A program made the translations under genes and the position numbers. The notes under the pieces are model-generated. The model saw only the letters and a program-made list of their open reading frames with translations. It was not told where the DNA came from and did no database searches. 29,873 nucleotides of DNA from Smittium mucronatum (lineage: Eukaryota; Kickxellomycota; Harpellomycetes; Harpellales; Legeriomycetaceae). Shown piece after piece: positions 9,955 through 22,736 of this stretch (position 1 is the stretch's first letter; each line of letters opens with the position of its first letter). The stretch spans positions 37,723 through 67,595 of the forward strand of contig LSSL01000499.1 in the NCBI GenBank assembly GCA_001953115.1. The letters are read 5' to 3'.

Positions 9955-12900
9955 ATATTCTATTTGAAAAAAAGGAAAAAAAGGTCAATTTGAAATAATT
10001 TACCCCCAAATAAAGATTTATCTCCAGTACCGTTAGAGTAAAAAATTGTAAATCTTCTAAATCTATTTTTTTTGTAAGAAAAAAATCCTAAATTTTCTAG
10101 CTCTAAAAACACCGATTTTTTTATTTATCAGATTTTTTTAAAATATTCATAAGAAATTAATATTTCAAAAATATATAAGTAAATAATGGTGGAATATCAA
10201 AATTAAATTCTTTTGATTATGTTTAGATATATATTAATATTTTAGATGCATAGATTATTAATTGTTTATTCTAAAAACTTTTCATAGCTTTGATTACATA
10301 AATAAACTGGATTTAAAATGATTTAAAATTTTGCCTGTTATCTTTTTCATAAAATGGAGTAACCAAAAACCACTGATAATCTGCGATATACTGAATAATT
10401 AGTCGATTTTACGATATTTGAAAATTGAAACTATATGTTTTTATTGAAATATTTTATTTACAAACATTTTGAATCTTTTTTATTAAAAATAAAGCTAAAA
10501 ATTTCAAAATAAATTTTTTAAATTTTTCAAAGCTGCAAAAAAATACATGAATGCTTCTTCTCAAAAATTAAATATAATGCGCAATAAAATCTTGAATAAA
10601 GCATTCGATATTTATTTTACTTTAATTTTATGTCGAAATCGTATTGAAATTTTTTTCTATTTTTACATAAAATTCTAATTTATTGTGCTCGTTCCTAAAA
10701 AAAAATTGCACAATTTTATTACTGATATTTACGAAAAAATTTAACTTCACCAAATAATTTCTAAAATTCTAATTAAAAAAAATTTACGCTTACACTTTCA
10801 ACAGAAGACAACTTTTTTCATCTTTCTTTTCAGTTTATATAACCAATTATATCTATAATTTATCCTTAAAATTGATAATAACAAAACATTATTATCCTTT
10901 CCGCAAAAAAATATATTTATATTCTTCATACGAAGAATTTTATTTTTTCCATTAAAATCAAAAAATAAATAAAAGTTATAATTTAGTGCTTTCACACCCA
11001 GTTATATTATCTTATTTTTAAAAAATTTATTTTTTATGAATGAATTTTAAAAAAAAAATCCTCATTAGGACATGCGATTTTGATTAATATATTACTTATT
11101 TTGAAAATTATATCACTAAATATGATTTCTATTGCTATAAAATGCGTAAATCAAAGTAGAAATAAACTAATGTTTTTTTCCTAAGAAAACTCTGTTTTTT
11201 TATTTCAATATCAAAGTTTAGCACACTTATAATGCTTATTTTTATTTTTTATTGATTAAAAATATTTATTATAATATTATGTCTTTCTTGGTTAAAATTT
11301 TTATTTTTGAATTATTTCTATTTCTTGTATTTGAGTAAAATTACTAATTTTACAATACTTAGATTTTCTTAAGCTAAATATAGCCAAAAAATTTTAAAAA
11401 AAATAGTCTAAACCTAAATTATCAAGAAAAAATTGATTTGAATTTATAAAAATTATATGATTTGAAATAAACCGGTTAAATTACAATATACTCATAATCA
11501 ATTAATATTTTTGTTTATGTTTAATTATTTGAAATTGGTTCTACGTGTGAACAGTAAAAGATTTTTTTATTATTGGTAAGTTAAATTTATACTCATTAAT
11601 TTGCAACACCACATAAATAACTAGCTTGGTTCACATACATTATTTTATAATATTTTAGATTAATAATATTCCATTAATAAATTACTTTTTTTTATTCAGG
11701 ATTTCAATAAATAAATGTTTTAAATAATATTTTTTGTAAAATAGAAAATTTAAATAAGTATTATAATCTTTTATTTTTCTTAATTTTGCTGATTTTTTTA
11801 ATAGCAGCCTAAAATACATTTGCTAATAACAAAAAAAAGCCGAAAATGTTTTTTTTTTCTATCTTTCCAATTTTTGTTTTTCAAATTTTCCTTAATTTTA
11901 CCTTAAACAAAAATTGATAACATATCGATTTTTAAAATGTATCGTTAAATTATAATAAAATTTCGAGTTCTAAAAAAGCATTATTTAAGCATGTTTTTAT
12001 AAGATTTTTTCTATTAGAATGAAAATTTGAAAAACTATAATTTATTTTTACAATTAAATTTTAATAGAAAAATAATATTTAATTTAAAATTTTCTGATGA
12101 TTCATTTATAATATTTTTTGAACTTGTGCTCTTTTAAGATGGATATTATTAAGTAGGTATTGACTCAAGTGACAAAAAAATTGATATTTTATACAAATTC
12201 TACTGTTAAATTATTTATTTTGTACCATATGATTTTTTTAATTTTTTATTGCAGTTAATAATATTTTCCAAAGACAAATTTATGCTGGGAATAAATTTTT
12301 TACAAATCTTTTTGTTTCTTAACAAGCATTACATTAAAATTTTTATTTTATTTTTTTATAGATCATATTTACATATTTATATATATATTCCTGAATTCAT
12401 TTACTAATAAATTATAAGTAATTTTTTTATAATATAAAACTATATTTAAAACGCTATTTAATCTTACTAAAAATTTATTCACAAATAGAGAAGCTATAAT
12501 TTTTTTATCCCGTATATTCTATATACTCTTATTAATCAATTTAAAGTTTATATATCTTGAAAATTTATGTTATAATTCTGGTAATGTTTAATATTATTGA
12601 AAAAAATATACGTATATATTATTATATGTCTTAGGGGTAAGAATCTCTGATGATAAAAAATTGGAAATGAATATTAAAACATATTAAATCTCTATACGAT
12701 TTTCAATTAATATTTTGTAGATTTTAATCTAATTTACAAGTTGGTATTAATAATAGCAATATCTGAATAATAATAAAATTGTTATTTGTGAGATATTAGG
12801 TATTAGAAAAAATATTATTCTAAATAAACTAGAATAAATCCTAAAATAAAATATGTCAATATTTTTGGTTAGTTATAAAGTAGAAATGATGTATGTTTTT

Positions 12901-14699
12901 TTTATTTAAGCTTTTATAATAATTAATATAAATAAGGCTCTGGAAAGACGTAGCCGGAGAAAAAAAGAAGGATCTAAAATCAATAAAATTAATGAGATAA
13001 TAAAACGAAAATATATTTACAGCATAAGTTTTTGATTTTATTTATAAATATTAATAGTTTATATTAAATAAATCACAATAACTGAAGTGATTCTTAATAT
13101 TTACTTTTTTAAATTATATTCTTGTGTTTAAATGGATAATTTCTTCGACGAAGTTAAGAATAAAATTTCAATACATATAGCTAAATTTAAAAACACAGAC
13201 CCTTAATCCGAAATAAAAATAGTTTTTAATAATATCCTAGTATTAATATTCTATGTTTAATTTTTCTATAACCCATCAAATTTTCATGAATTTTTATCTC
13301 CCATTTAATATAATAATTCGTTTATGTTTAAGGTAATTCTTTTTCCAGAGGTATTTTTGGTTCTATTTCATTAAATCTAAAATTGATATAGTATTATTAA
13401 TATATAAATTCATTGTTCATTGTTTCTTCGCTTTTTTCTTTACCTATTTAATTATTTTAATAGCTTTTTTATTAATTTAATTTTTTTATACTGTAAAAGA
13501 CGGTGAGTTTAGGCGATCATCGATTTAAAAATATAATTAATATTTATGATTATAAAATAATATAAGTTAATTTGGCAGTTTTTTTAAAAAACAATGATCG
13601 TAACTTTTAGAATACTTTGTTTATTTTTGTTTGAATTTATTTTATAGTTTCTAAAATTAAAAAATTTTAAGCTAAATCTGAATTCCTTAATATATATATA
13701 TATAATGCTGTTATTATTATTCAAATGAGCAATAATCAATAAATTTTATTCTTTAACTTTTTTTTATGCATTGAAGCTACGGTTTTTATTTTACTAATCC
13801 ATTAATATTCCCCTTAACTTATAAATTTATAAATATACCGATTTAATACTCAATTCTCTAATATCGAAACTAAAAATATGAATTTTAAATATAAATACCC
13901 TTATTTAACAACCATTTTTAGATTTAATTACCCTTAAAAAAAATTAAAATTCAAGTAATTAGTTATTTTATTTATGCAATAATTTCTGAATTTCAATTTT
14001 AAATGCCTTTTTTCTCTAAAAAAAAAGGTTTAAAAAATTTATTTTAGTGGTTTTTTTAAAAAAATATCCTTATTTAATTATTTTATTTTATTTTGAGTAA
14101 TCCATTTTATTATATGATACTTGTCTTTTATTCAAATATAAATAAAAATTCGACTTCAATTTAATTCTATAAGAAAATATACTTAGTCCATTCCTAAATC
14201 ACAAGATTTTTTATAAAATTTTTATTAAAATATATTTGAAATTTGAAATTTGAAATTTTATTTTTATTTGGATATATTTTCTTTCGATATAAAAGAAAAT
14301 TAAGTTCACAAAATTTCAAAAAAACACAACTTTTTTATTCCACCCTGCAGTAAAAAATCTTATTTTTCAAAGATTATTTATCTTTTAAATCTAGAGATTA
14401 ATGAGATATATCTATATCATTTAAAAAATCGATAATAAAAAAATGTACATATTACATCCTTTTATTTTATTCTACTAGTCTATAAAATTGACGTTAGTTT
14501 TTTTCAATAAAAATGAAAATTCTCAATCGAAAAAAATCCCTTCTATATTTTTTAAAACATGAATATCAAAAAACCGAATTAAATACAAAATTAAAATGGT
14601 TAAATTATTAATAAAATAGGAAAATGTGGCCTAGCCTCCACTTAAAACTATATTTACAAAATTAGAAAATCATAAATCAATTGCACTTAAATTTTTTTT

Positions 14700-14719
14700 C
14701 TGAGATTTTTAAATCTCAG
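14700..14719. repeat. 20-bp perfect palindrome
   Basis: CTGAGATTT, two central T residues, then AAATCTCAG. Unlike most local palindromes it is not simple A/T. Confidence 0.8.
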
Positions 14720-16437
14720 TTAATTTTAATTGTATTTAATCGAAATTTGGGGTAGTAGGATCTATTTATTATTTAGGTATACATCATAAATAACTTTAAA
14801 AAAAAAATTTTAAATTAAATTAAAATTCAGATTTTTAGTATTTCGAGTATTAATTTAACATTTATCGGATTTTATTTTATTTTTTTATCCCCGCTAATTT
14901 TTTTAAAATTAAAATTTTTGCATTTTATGTTTTAAATACCTTTAAACTAAAGCCCGTTTATAATCAATTCTTGAAATTATGATGCACATAAATTTAATTA
15001 CTTCTAAATAACTTTATATTTTTTTATTAAAAAATTTGTCAAAATTTATATTTATTTGGATAGAAGTTTTTAAAGAAAAATGATTTAGGTTTTGAAATAC
15101 AAAATCTCTTTAAGAATTTCTAAAATAATTTATTTTTAGAAAAACACCATACTCTGGACCGATATTTAACTTTGTTTTATCAAATTCATAAATCACATTT
15201 AAAATATAGTTTTAAATTCAACAATATATTTAGAACCGAAATTTATTTTTAATTTTTTAATAAAGCTATATGCTATAATAGCGGGAAAAAAAATTCCAGA
15301 GGTTTTTTTAATATGCTTCTTTAATTGTATAAAATTAGAATTTTCTGACTTCTCATAATTTTTTTAATCTTAAAAAATTATTAATAATTAATTTTTCTTT
15401 TACGAGTATCATTATATATTATGAATGAATTTTTTTTTATTTTTTTATATTGCTCATCATTAAAAAAATATTTCAAAAAGATATTTATAAAAAACTAGTA
15501 ATATGTTCATATTATCTGATAAGTTTTTTTTTTGATAATATTGAAATTTTTAATTTATCAAGATAAATATCAAAATTTCAATTTTCAATTTTTCATCAAA
15601 AATTTATTGTCTTTAACTATTTGATAATTCCATGAATAATTTTTTTTAATTTTTTCAAAAAAATGTGAATTATTTTCTATTAATTTAAAATTATGATATT
15701 TATTGTTTTTATTAAAAACATTTTATAGTTTCGCACATCTTAAAAATTAAAAATCTCAATTCCGAAATAAAAAAATTTCAGTAAAATCATATTTTTACAG
15801 TTAACATCAAATTTTATATAATCGCATATATAATAAGGTATTTTTAAATTCACTTATCATAACTAAAAAATATATGTATTCCACAAGTATCCTAAATGGA
15901 AAAAAATGGTTTAAAAAATTATGAATTTTAGAATTTTCTTTTTAAATATGAAAATATTCATGGATAAAGTAAACCAAATCTTTAATAACCTCAAAGTTAT
16001 CATTGTGGAATATAATCCTAGTTATAATTATTAAATCGAATTTGGTGTTGTTTTATTTAATTTTTTTGTAATTAAATTGAATTGTATTAAACTGGGTATA
16101 GTCTTCAAAATGCATTTTAATTATTTATATTATTATTTTATGTTCTTCAGTTTTCCATTATATATTACTGAAAATAATAAAATATATTGCTTCTTTTGAA
16201 CCCCCCCCCCCTATAATCATCTTTAAGACTCCAAGGTTTTCTTCAATTTATTGATTTAAATATTTTTCATACTTCTAAAATTGGAATTTTATATAAAGGT
16301 TTCATCTGAAAAAAATTACAATTATTCAGGTCAATTTTTCGATAAAACATCCTTATAAAAGGTTTTAATTTTAATTTTAATTTCTTGTTTATTATTTCTT
16401 TAAAATAAAATTTGCGTTACTGTGAAATAAAATACGG

Positions 16438-16674
16438 TATAGAATTTTCAGAAAAAATTGAGTACTTTAAATTTAGAGAATAAAATATTTTAAAAAAAAA
16501 GCTGATCAACTTTCAACTATTGGATGAACATTTTTCGATCCAATGGTTCATCAATTTAAAAAAATAAAAGTTGATCATTTTTCAATTAATCGTTTTCTAA
16601 TTGGAAAAACGAACACTTTAAAATTAAAAAATGAAAACATTCATTTTACAAAGCTATCATTTTTCAATTAATAG
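16438..16674. repeat. Left terminal inverted repeat of the transposon
   Basis: The arm aligns co-linearly with the reverse complement of 18083-18320. Shared blocks include TTTAAATTTAG, GCTGATCAA, TATTGGATGAA, TTGATCATTTTT and CTTTAAAATTAAAAAA. Many mismatches are C/T or G/A exchanges. Confidence 0.85.
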
Positions 16675-16879
16675 TTATAATTTAATTTTTTTATTCTCCG
16701 GAACATTATTAAAAAAATACAACAATTAATTTTTAGATTGATTCAATTTGAATTTTTTCGATGTAATCAGTAAATGAAGTGATAATTTAATATCGAAATA
16801 AAACCAACTCTATATACAAAAAAATACATTAATTAAAAATATATTTAAACAAATACATTACCAGTAATTTAAAGTCTGA

Positions 16880-17690
16880 TATTTTATCCATGTTGGAAAA
16901 ATATCCACGTAAATCATTCTCTGTAATACCTTCAACTTCTTTTTGGGTTCTATCCTTTAGCAAAATGTGTGAATTATTTGGATCTCTTAGTTTTTTTAAC
17001 AATATTACTCATCTTAATAAATTCATTTTCTACATGGGTAATTATATAAGAGTATTATGGTAAAAAATTTAAATTAAATTAACATATTTCTACAATCTCC
17101 CTAGTTTTTGGAGCTTCGTGTATTCTGGCTTTATACATGATTACATATGAGCCAGTTAATAGAAGCTAATCCACAAATTTTCCCATAACTTAGGATATGA
17201 ATCCAGTAAATTTCTCCTAGTAAATAGACCTGAAATTTATTATTTTATAATTCAAAATTTTTTTGCGATTAATAGCTAAAATCAATTTCACACTTTTTCC
17301 TTTGTTTTTAGGGGAAAATAATGAGGATATTACTCCTGAAAGAGATATTGGCTAAGTTATTCTTAAATTTAAATTGAATCCAGACTCGTCAAGAAATATA
17401 CAATTATCTCTTTAAGAGGGAAAATTAAAGGTGAAACATATTGCTTAATCCACTATTTTGATGTTTTTTCAGAAGAATTTGCTCCATCAATAAAAAAGTA
17501 TCTCTTTTTGGTTGTTATTTTCAACCCTTTTAAAAAATTATCTACTGAAATTAAAGAAACATTTACTCTATGCTTTAAAAAAAGAAATTCACTTATTTTT
17601 ATAAGGGTTGTTGCAGGATCTCAGCCTATCATACTATCTATTTTACTTAGTAAATTTTCTGGAAGTTTTTATTGGGTGCCTAGTAGTGTC
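16880..17690 (-). pseudogene. Tc1/mariner transposase relic (DD34E spacing)
   Basis: Read on the minus strand, an N-terminal helix-turn-helix-like part (about 17690-17490) includes LPENLLSKIDSMIG, DPATTLIKISEFL and VNVSLISVDNFLKGLKITTKK. After a frameshift near 17400-17490 the catalytic part reads FLDESGFNLNLR (17361-17396, first Asp at 17388-17390), KGKSVKLILAIN (about 17270-17310), then YKARIH (second Asp position, 17133-17135, now Tyr) and NLNFLP-stop-YSYIITHVE (Glu at 17028-17030). Exactly 34 codons separate the second and third catalytic positions, the Tc1 spacing. At least ten in-frame stops and the lost second Asp make it non-functional. More N-terminal sequence may reach to about 17930. 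Confidence 0.87.
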
Positions 17691-18082
17691 ACTAATTTCA
17701 GGATTACTGATATAATTACTACGCCATTTAAAGCATCTGTATCATAAATATCGTTTAAAAAAATTTTCATTTTGCTTTTTTGTTTAGCTAATATTCTTCT
17801 GGTAATGATTTAATTGATTCAAAGTGCATCTAAGCATCTCTTACTGATTTAATATTTTTGAAAACATTCGCAAAAAATGAGTAATTTATTTCTTTTGATA
17901 GCATTCTGCTTTTGGATTTTGGATCGATATCTTTTAATTTAAAATATTTTATATCATAATTGGATTTAATATTTTATATTTATACATTTATCTATAAATA
18001 CGAGCTATATAATATATTTTATTGGATTTTAGGCTCTATAAATTTCAATAATTAAGCCTTAAAAGTAATGCTTTTTAATGAT

Positions 18083-18320
18083 CATTTTTAATTGAAAAAT
18101 TAGAACTTTTCGAAATAAAAAATGTTCGTTTTTTTAATTTTAAAGTTTTCATTTTTTCAATCAGAAAGCTATCAATTTAAAAATGATCAAATTTTATTTT
18201 TTAGATTGATCAGAGTTGGATTGAAAATTTTTCATCCAATAATTGAAAATTGATCAGCTATTTTTTGCGATATGTTCTTTTCTAAATTTAAAATCTTCAT
18301 TTTTTTCTTAAAATGCTATA
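18083..18320. repeat. Right terminal inverted repeat of the transposon
   Basis: This is the inverted partner of 16438-16674. In complement it starts TATAGCATTTTAAGAAAAA against TATAGAATTTTCAGAAAAA on the left. Confidence 0.85.
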
Positions 18321-19661
18321 TATATATTTCTAACTCTTTTTCTTTTCAAAAAATAATTAATTATTACATAAATTCCGCTCGATATTAGTCCATTTTAACA
18401 AAAAAAAAATCTTTATTGAGAAATTTAATATAATTAAATTATATATTTGACACTAGATATAAAATATCTTATATGGTGAATGAATTTTTTATAAAAAAAA
18501 AATTATAAAAACTCAAATTTTGTAAATTTCATACAGAATTGAATTTTTTATCTATTTTTTTCATGCTAAATAAATGAACAATATATGTTTTTTTTATTTC
18601 AAATTTAATTATCCGAAGATTTCAGTTTTTGTTGTCTAGGAGTTTTTTCGGTATATTTAATGTCGATGTGATAGAAATTTTAATAACTAACATTAATCAA
18701 AAATAGATTCCAGCCAATAAAAAATTAAGATATATTTTTTCGATCTGGTAGTCTATAAAATAATACATTTTCTTTTTTGGGCATTTTTTAAAATCGTGAT
18801 TATATTTATTGAAAAAAATTATTAATTTTGGAATTTTAGCAATATTGTTACTATTTTCAACTTTAAGAGTTATCTAATATTTTTATTTTGATATAGATAA
18901 TGAAATGTTTTCTGTAATAATTATTTCAAGTAAAAAAACATATTCTATCGATTTTTTTATCGGATATTAATTATTTATGTGCAATTCTCCAAAAAATGGG
19001 CGTTTTTAAATAATTTTTTAAAAAAGCGGTATAATCACAATGTTATATTTTTAAATACTGAATTATGATGATAAAAATTGTTTTTTAATATCAATTTTAG
19101 CCATATTATAACAAATTTTTGTAAAATTTTGTGTTTTTGAGGATTAGGTGAGCCATAATTTAATGAATTTTTCGTAATATTATTATTTTATAAATAAAAT
19201 CTAGAAAAAAATCGTTTAAATTTAACTAAATTTTGAAATCAAATGTAATTTATTTATTTTTTTAATTATTTGAAGCTTTTTTTATAATTTAAAAAAAAAT
19301 ATGTCGAAAATGAAATTTATAATATATATTTTTTAAAAATTAAATACTGAATTTTTTAAAAAAAATTGAAGCTAAGGTTGAATTAGTATTTTTTCGGTAT
19401 TTAAAATAAGATTAAAAGTAATACACTTTTTAGAAAATTATTTCAAACTTTTTATATACAAAAGCCATTTAAGTTAAATATATTTATTTTTAAATAAACA
19501 AATAACCTTATAATTTTAGTAATCATCATTTTAATAATCTAAATTATACTGCTGATTTTGAAATCTGACATTTAAATTTTCAAAAAAAAACTATCAAATA
19601 ATTCCAAAGTTTTCATATTTTTTTTTGATGCATGGATAAATAAAAACAATTTTTTAAGACA

Positions 19662-19681
19662 ATATATATATATATATATAT
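19662..19681. repeat. (AT)10 microsatellite
   Basis: Uninterrupted alternating A and T over 20 bases. Confidence 0.95.
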
Positions 19682-21283
19682 TAAATAAAATAAAAATGTG
19701 CCTATATGAAGAATTAAAAAAAATTCGGCTCACTTTACAGATTTTATAATTTTAAAGTTGAAATTAATAAAATTGCGAAAAAAGCACGTAAATCATATTA
19801 AATTTTCTTCGTTAAACCGAATTGAAACATATATATTAAATAAATTAATCCTCTGAATCTTCCAAACGGGGTTTTTTTTAAAAAAATTAACTAAAAAAGT
19901 TATTTTAACCTATTTTATGTTAATAAATTCAAATAAACCCAAAAATATATAAAATAATTACTCTTTAAAAAAAAATCTTAAAATATACATAAGAATTTAA
20001 TATATTGTAAAAAAGTCAAAAAAATATTATTAAACTCAATAATAATACTCCAAAAATACACGTTTTTTAAAATTGATGACTTAAATAATTTTTATGTGGT
20101 CAAAAGTATTATGATTGCTAAAAAAATACCCTTTCAAAATGATTCAAATCTAAATATTTAAATATAGCTCACAATTTTTTTTATAAATGTTTTTTTTCAT
20201 ACGTTTAATATTTTTAAAATATATATTTGATGTTGATGAAGAACTATTGTCCGTGAAATAATGAAGGTGCGATGGTATTTTTATTATATTGATATTAACT
20301 AAATCAAGAAATTTATACTAGAGGCGATATTTTTTAAAAAAATACTTAGCCATTAAAATAATAATAAACCCCTTGTTTAAATATTTCTTGAATACGAAAG
20401 GATAAAATTCTTAATAACTGATTATTAGCCAAACTTTATCATTTTCATAAAAAAACATTCATGACAATGATATGTTGTTTTTTATTGAAAGAAATAGCGC
20501 TTAATTAAGATTATTCATTAAATTATCTATAAAATTCTCCCAAAATCGATATATATATATATTTTTAAATTTTTTTTACACTTTTAATTAATTAATTTCT
20601 TTTTTTATAACGAGTTTAGTTTTTTTATTGTGTATATAAAGCCAATGATTGTAAACATGAAATAGAGGGGTTATAATCCAAAATGAAAATAATTAAAAGT
20701 AATGGGTTATTTTAAAAAAATTTAAAAAAAATTAAGCACGTTATGTAACCCTGAGCTAAGCTATTTTTTTGTAAATTGCGGTGGTGAAAATATAAATTAG
20801 TTATAATATAGTTTATATTACATGTGTAATTATATCCATCTTAATATTTGATTAGAAAATTTTTAATATCATCTAATATGTGAAAATTCACTGTGAATAT
20901 ACTATAAAGTTTTTAAATTTTAACATAGAACGTTTTTTTATTGAAAAATAATTGTGAATTAAATTAATTAAGAATTTATTAGAGCACTGGAGTTAATTCA
21001 AATTATTATTTTTTTTTTGTATCACGGAATTTTATTGTAAGATAACGTCATTAAATTCAAATTATGCATTGATTAGTATTACCTTCATTTAAAATATTAT
21101 TCAAAGAGCATATATTTTTGGTTATTTTTTCAAATATTAGAAACAAAAAAAAATCCGGATGAGAATGTTAAAAAGAAATTCGATATTTTTAACAAAAAGC
21201 AAACTTTTCAAACTTTATCTAAGATTAGCACACCCCCTCTCAACATATATAATATTTTTAGATCGAAGATATTATATTTCTAG

Positions 21284-21306
21284 ATATATATATATATATA
21301 TATATA
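21284..21306. repeat. (AT)n microsatellite, about 23 bases
   Basis: Alternating A and T after TCTAG. It lies about 310 bp before the tRNA gene. Confidence 0.95.
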
Positions 21307-21618
21307 AACATTTAAATATAGCACGTTTCTTACCATTCCGTGGCGATAACAAAGGGAAAGATAGGAATTGAATTCGGATAAGATATGAATGTAAATGGTT
21401 AAAGAATTTAAAATATGGAATTTATAAATATAATCATATTCACTAAAATATGAATTATGATTTTAGAAAAGTATATGATAGTTAAAAATATTGTTTTTAT
21501 ATAAGGATAAAAAAGATAACACTTAAATTGATAATGAATATTGGCATAATGTAAATATCGAAATAATACGTTTTAAAATATTTTAAGAATATATTATTTA
21601 AGAAATTGAAGTATCCGT

Positions 21619-21690
21619 GGTTGTGTAGTGTAATGGTTAGCACCTAAGACTCTGAATCTTATAATCCGAGTTCGAGTCTCGGCACGACCT
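21619..21690 (+). tRNA. tRNA-Gln, anticodon CTG
   Basis: The gene is 72 nt and intronless. The acceptor stem is GGTTGTG/CACGACC with one T-G pair. The D arm is GTG/CAC around TAATGGTTAG. The anticodon stem TAAGA/TCTTA closes a loop CTCTGAA, giving anticodon CTG, which reads CAG codons. The variable loop is TAAT. The T arm is CCGAG/CTCGG with loop TTCGAGT. The discriminator is T, as in yeast tRNA-Gln. The internal pol III promoter is intact: A box TAGTGTAATGG and B box GTTCGAGTC. A TTTT at 21696-21699 can act as terminator. It stands alone, at the edge between the AT desert and the next gene. Confidence 0.97.
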
Positions 21691-22736
21691 GAATATTTTA
21701 TTTAATTATTTGTGGTTTTCAGCTCGCGACTTTTTCCTACTTGTGCGATAGAATAGTTAAAATTGACTTAGCTTTTATATTCACCTATAAAATATAAGGA
21801 TCTTCATTTTAATGATAGCAATTTTTGAACCATTGGCTCTAACATTTATTAAATTGAACTCATTGATTGGCTATCTTGAAAAACTTTTGAATGTTTGGCT
21901 AGTTAATCAAAACTCGATTATAATAATTTTTTTTTGCAATTTTTTATTGGCAGATAAAACCTGTGCTTTTTAAAAAAATAGTCACTTTTTTTCCAACACT
22001 TTTCTTGTAAAGATTTTACCACTTTCCTAATTTGAAAATAGGGTGAGAATGGGGTATAAATTAATTGGTTAATCTGGAATCGAAATCACAAAAGAAAATA
22101 TCTATTTGTGGGATGTTGAAAGATTATTAGAGTTAGTATATTTTTGTATTTTTATTGGCTTGGTGATGATATAAATACTAAGTAAAAAATAGTTTAAATG
22201 TTATAAAATAGTTAGAAATTGAAAAGATTATCCTAAAAAGTTAAATTAAGACGAGTTCCGGGAAATGTAAGTGCATATAACTAAGGTGATTATAACTAGT
22301 AATTACCAAAGACTTGAAATAAAATAAAACTACACTAATGTATTTTATGTATTTATATTATTGCTAAAAACAGGGATTGGATTCATTTGTAGTTTTTCCC
22401 ATTTTTCCCGTTTCAAATTGATTATTCCCTACAATTTTCAATCACAAGGGATCAATTTGAGCTTGTGAGTTATATTGAACTCTAGAGATAAAACTGATTT
22501 TGGGGAGTGGGATAAGTAAAATTTTTTTATGTGCGTGATTTAAAAGGGTGGCAAGAAATTTTTATAAATAATTAAAAATATGATAAACAGCTGTTTCTGG
22601 ATCCAACCAAAAACAAGTATTTACAGAGGCGAAATAAGAAAATTGAGTTAAATTAGGAAAGACAGATAGTAATTAATGTTATAACTTTAGGTTTTATGGT
22701 AGAAAGGATATTTTTGTGTAGTATATAAATTGTTTG
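21691..22736. other. Intergenic region after the tRNA; 3' flank of the SMS-like gene
   Basis: About 1.05 kb, less AT-rich than the desert, with no ORF of note. It contains one of two copies of an 18-base motif, TTTTATTGGCAGATAAAA (21942-21959). The last 100 bp (TATATAAAT, TTTTTG tracts) would be the 3' UTR of the minus-strand gene. Confidence 0.5.

Larger units (their letters stand above)
7516..16437. other. AT-rich gene desert, left block
   Basis: The first ~400 bp are the 3' flank of the hydrolase gene. From about 8.0 kb composition falls to an estimated four in five or more A/T, with long A and T runs. No ORF of plausible coding character exists; the only frame over 60 codons (10798-10995, minus) is low-complexity Lys/Asn/Phe. 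Small structured items inside are listed separately. A slightly GC-richer patch near 12937-12975 is unexplained. Confidence 0.7.
16438..18320 (-). mobile_element. Decayed Tc1/mariner-superfamily DNA transposon
   Basis: An element of about 1.9 kb is bounded by two diverged terminal inverted repeats of about 237 bp. Both begin TATAG at the outer edge, consistent with TA target duplication (TA present at both ends). The interior holds a minus-strand transposase pseudogene with D-E-S-G-F-N, A-R-I-H and L-P-x-Y-S motifs in family order. The outer limits are where the two arms stop aligning, so they are good to a few bases. Nothing in it could be active. Confidence 0.88.
18321..21618. other. AT-rich gene desert between the transposon and the tRNA
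   Basis: This has the same extreme A/T composition as the left block. It contains (AT)n microsatellites at 19662-19681 and 21284-21306. A 70-codon ATG frame at 21159-21371 runs through the second microsatellite (Tyr-Ile repeats) and is not believable as a gene. Nothing else is recognised. Confidence 0.65.

Noticed and set aside
14923..14934. TTTTATGTTTT, an exact match to the S. cerevisiae ARS consensus
   Set aside because: Eleven-base A/T-rich matches are expected by chance in this composition, and origin rules in this species are unknown.
17508..17747. 79-codon plus-strand frame
   Set aside because: It starts with a non-ATG codon and is the opposite-strand shadow of the transposase pseudogene's helix-turn-helix part.
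21159..21371. 70-codon ORF before the tRNA
   Set aside because: It runs through an AT microsatellite producing Tyr-Ile repeats and has no recognisable content.
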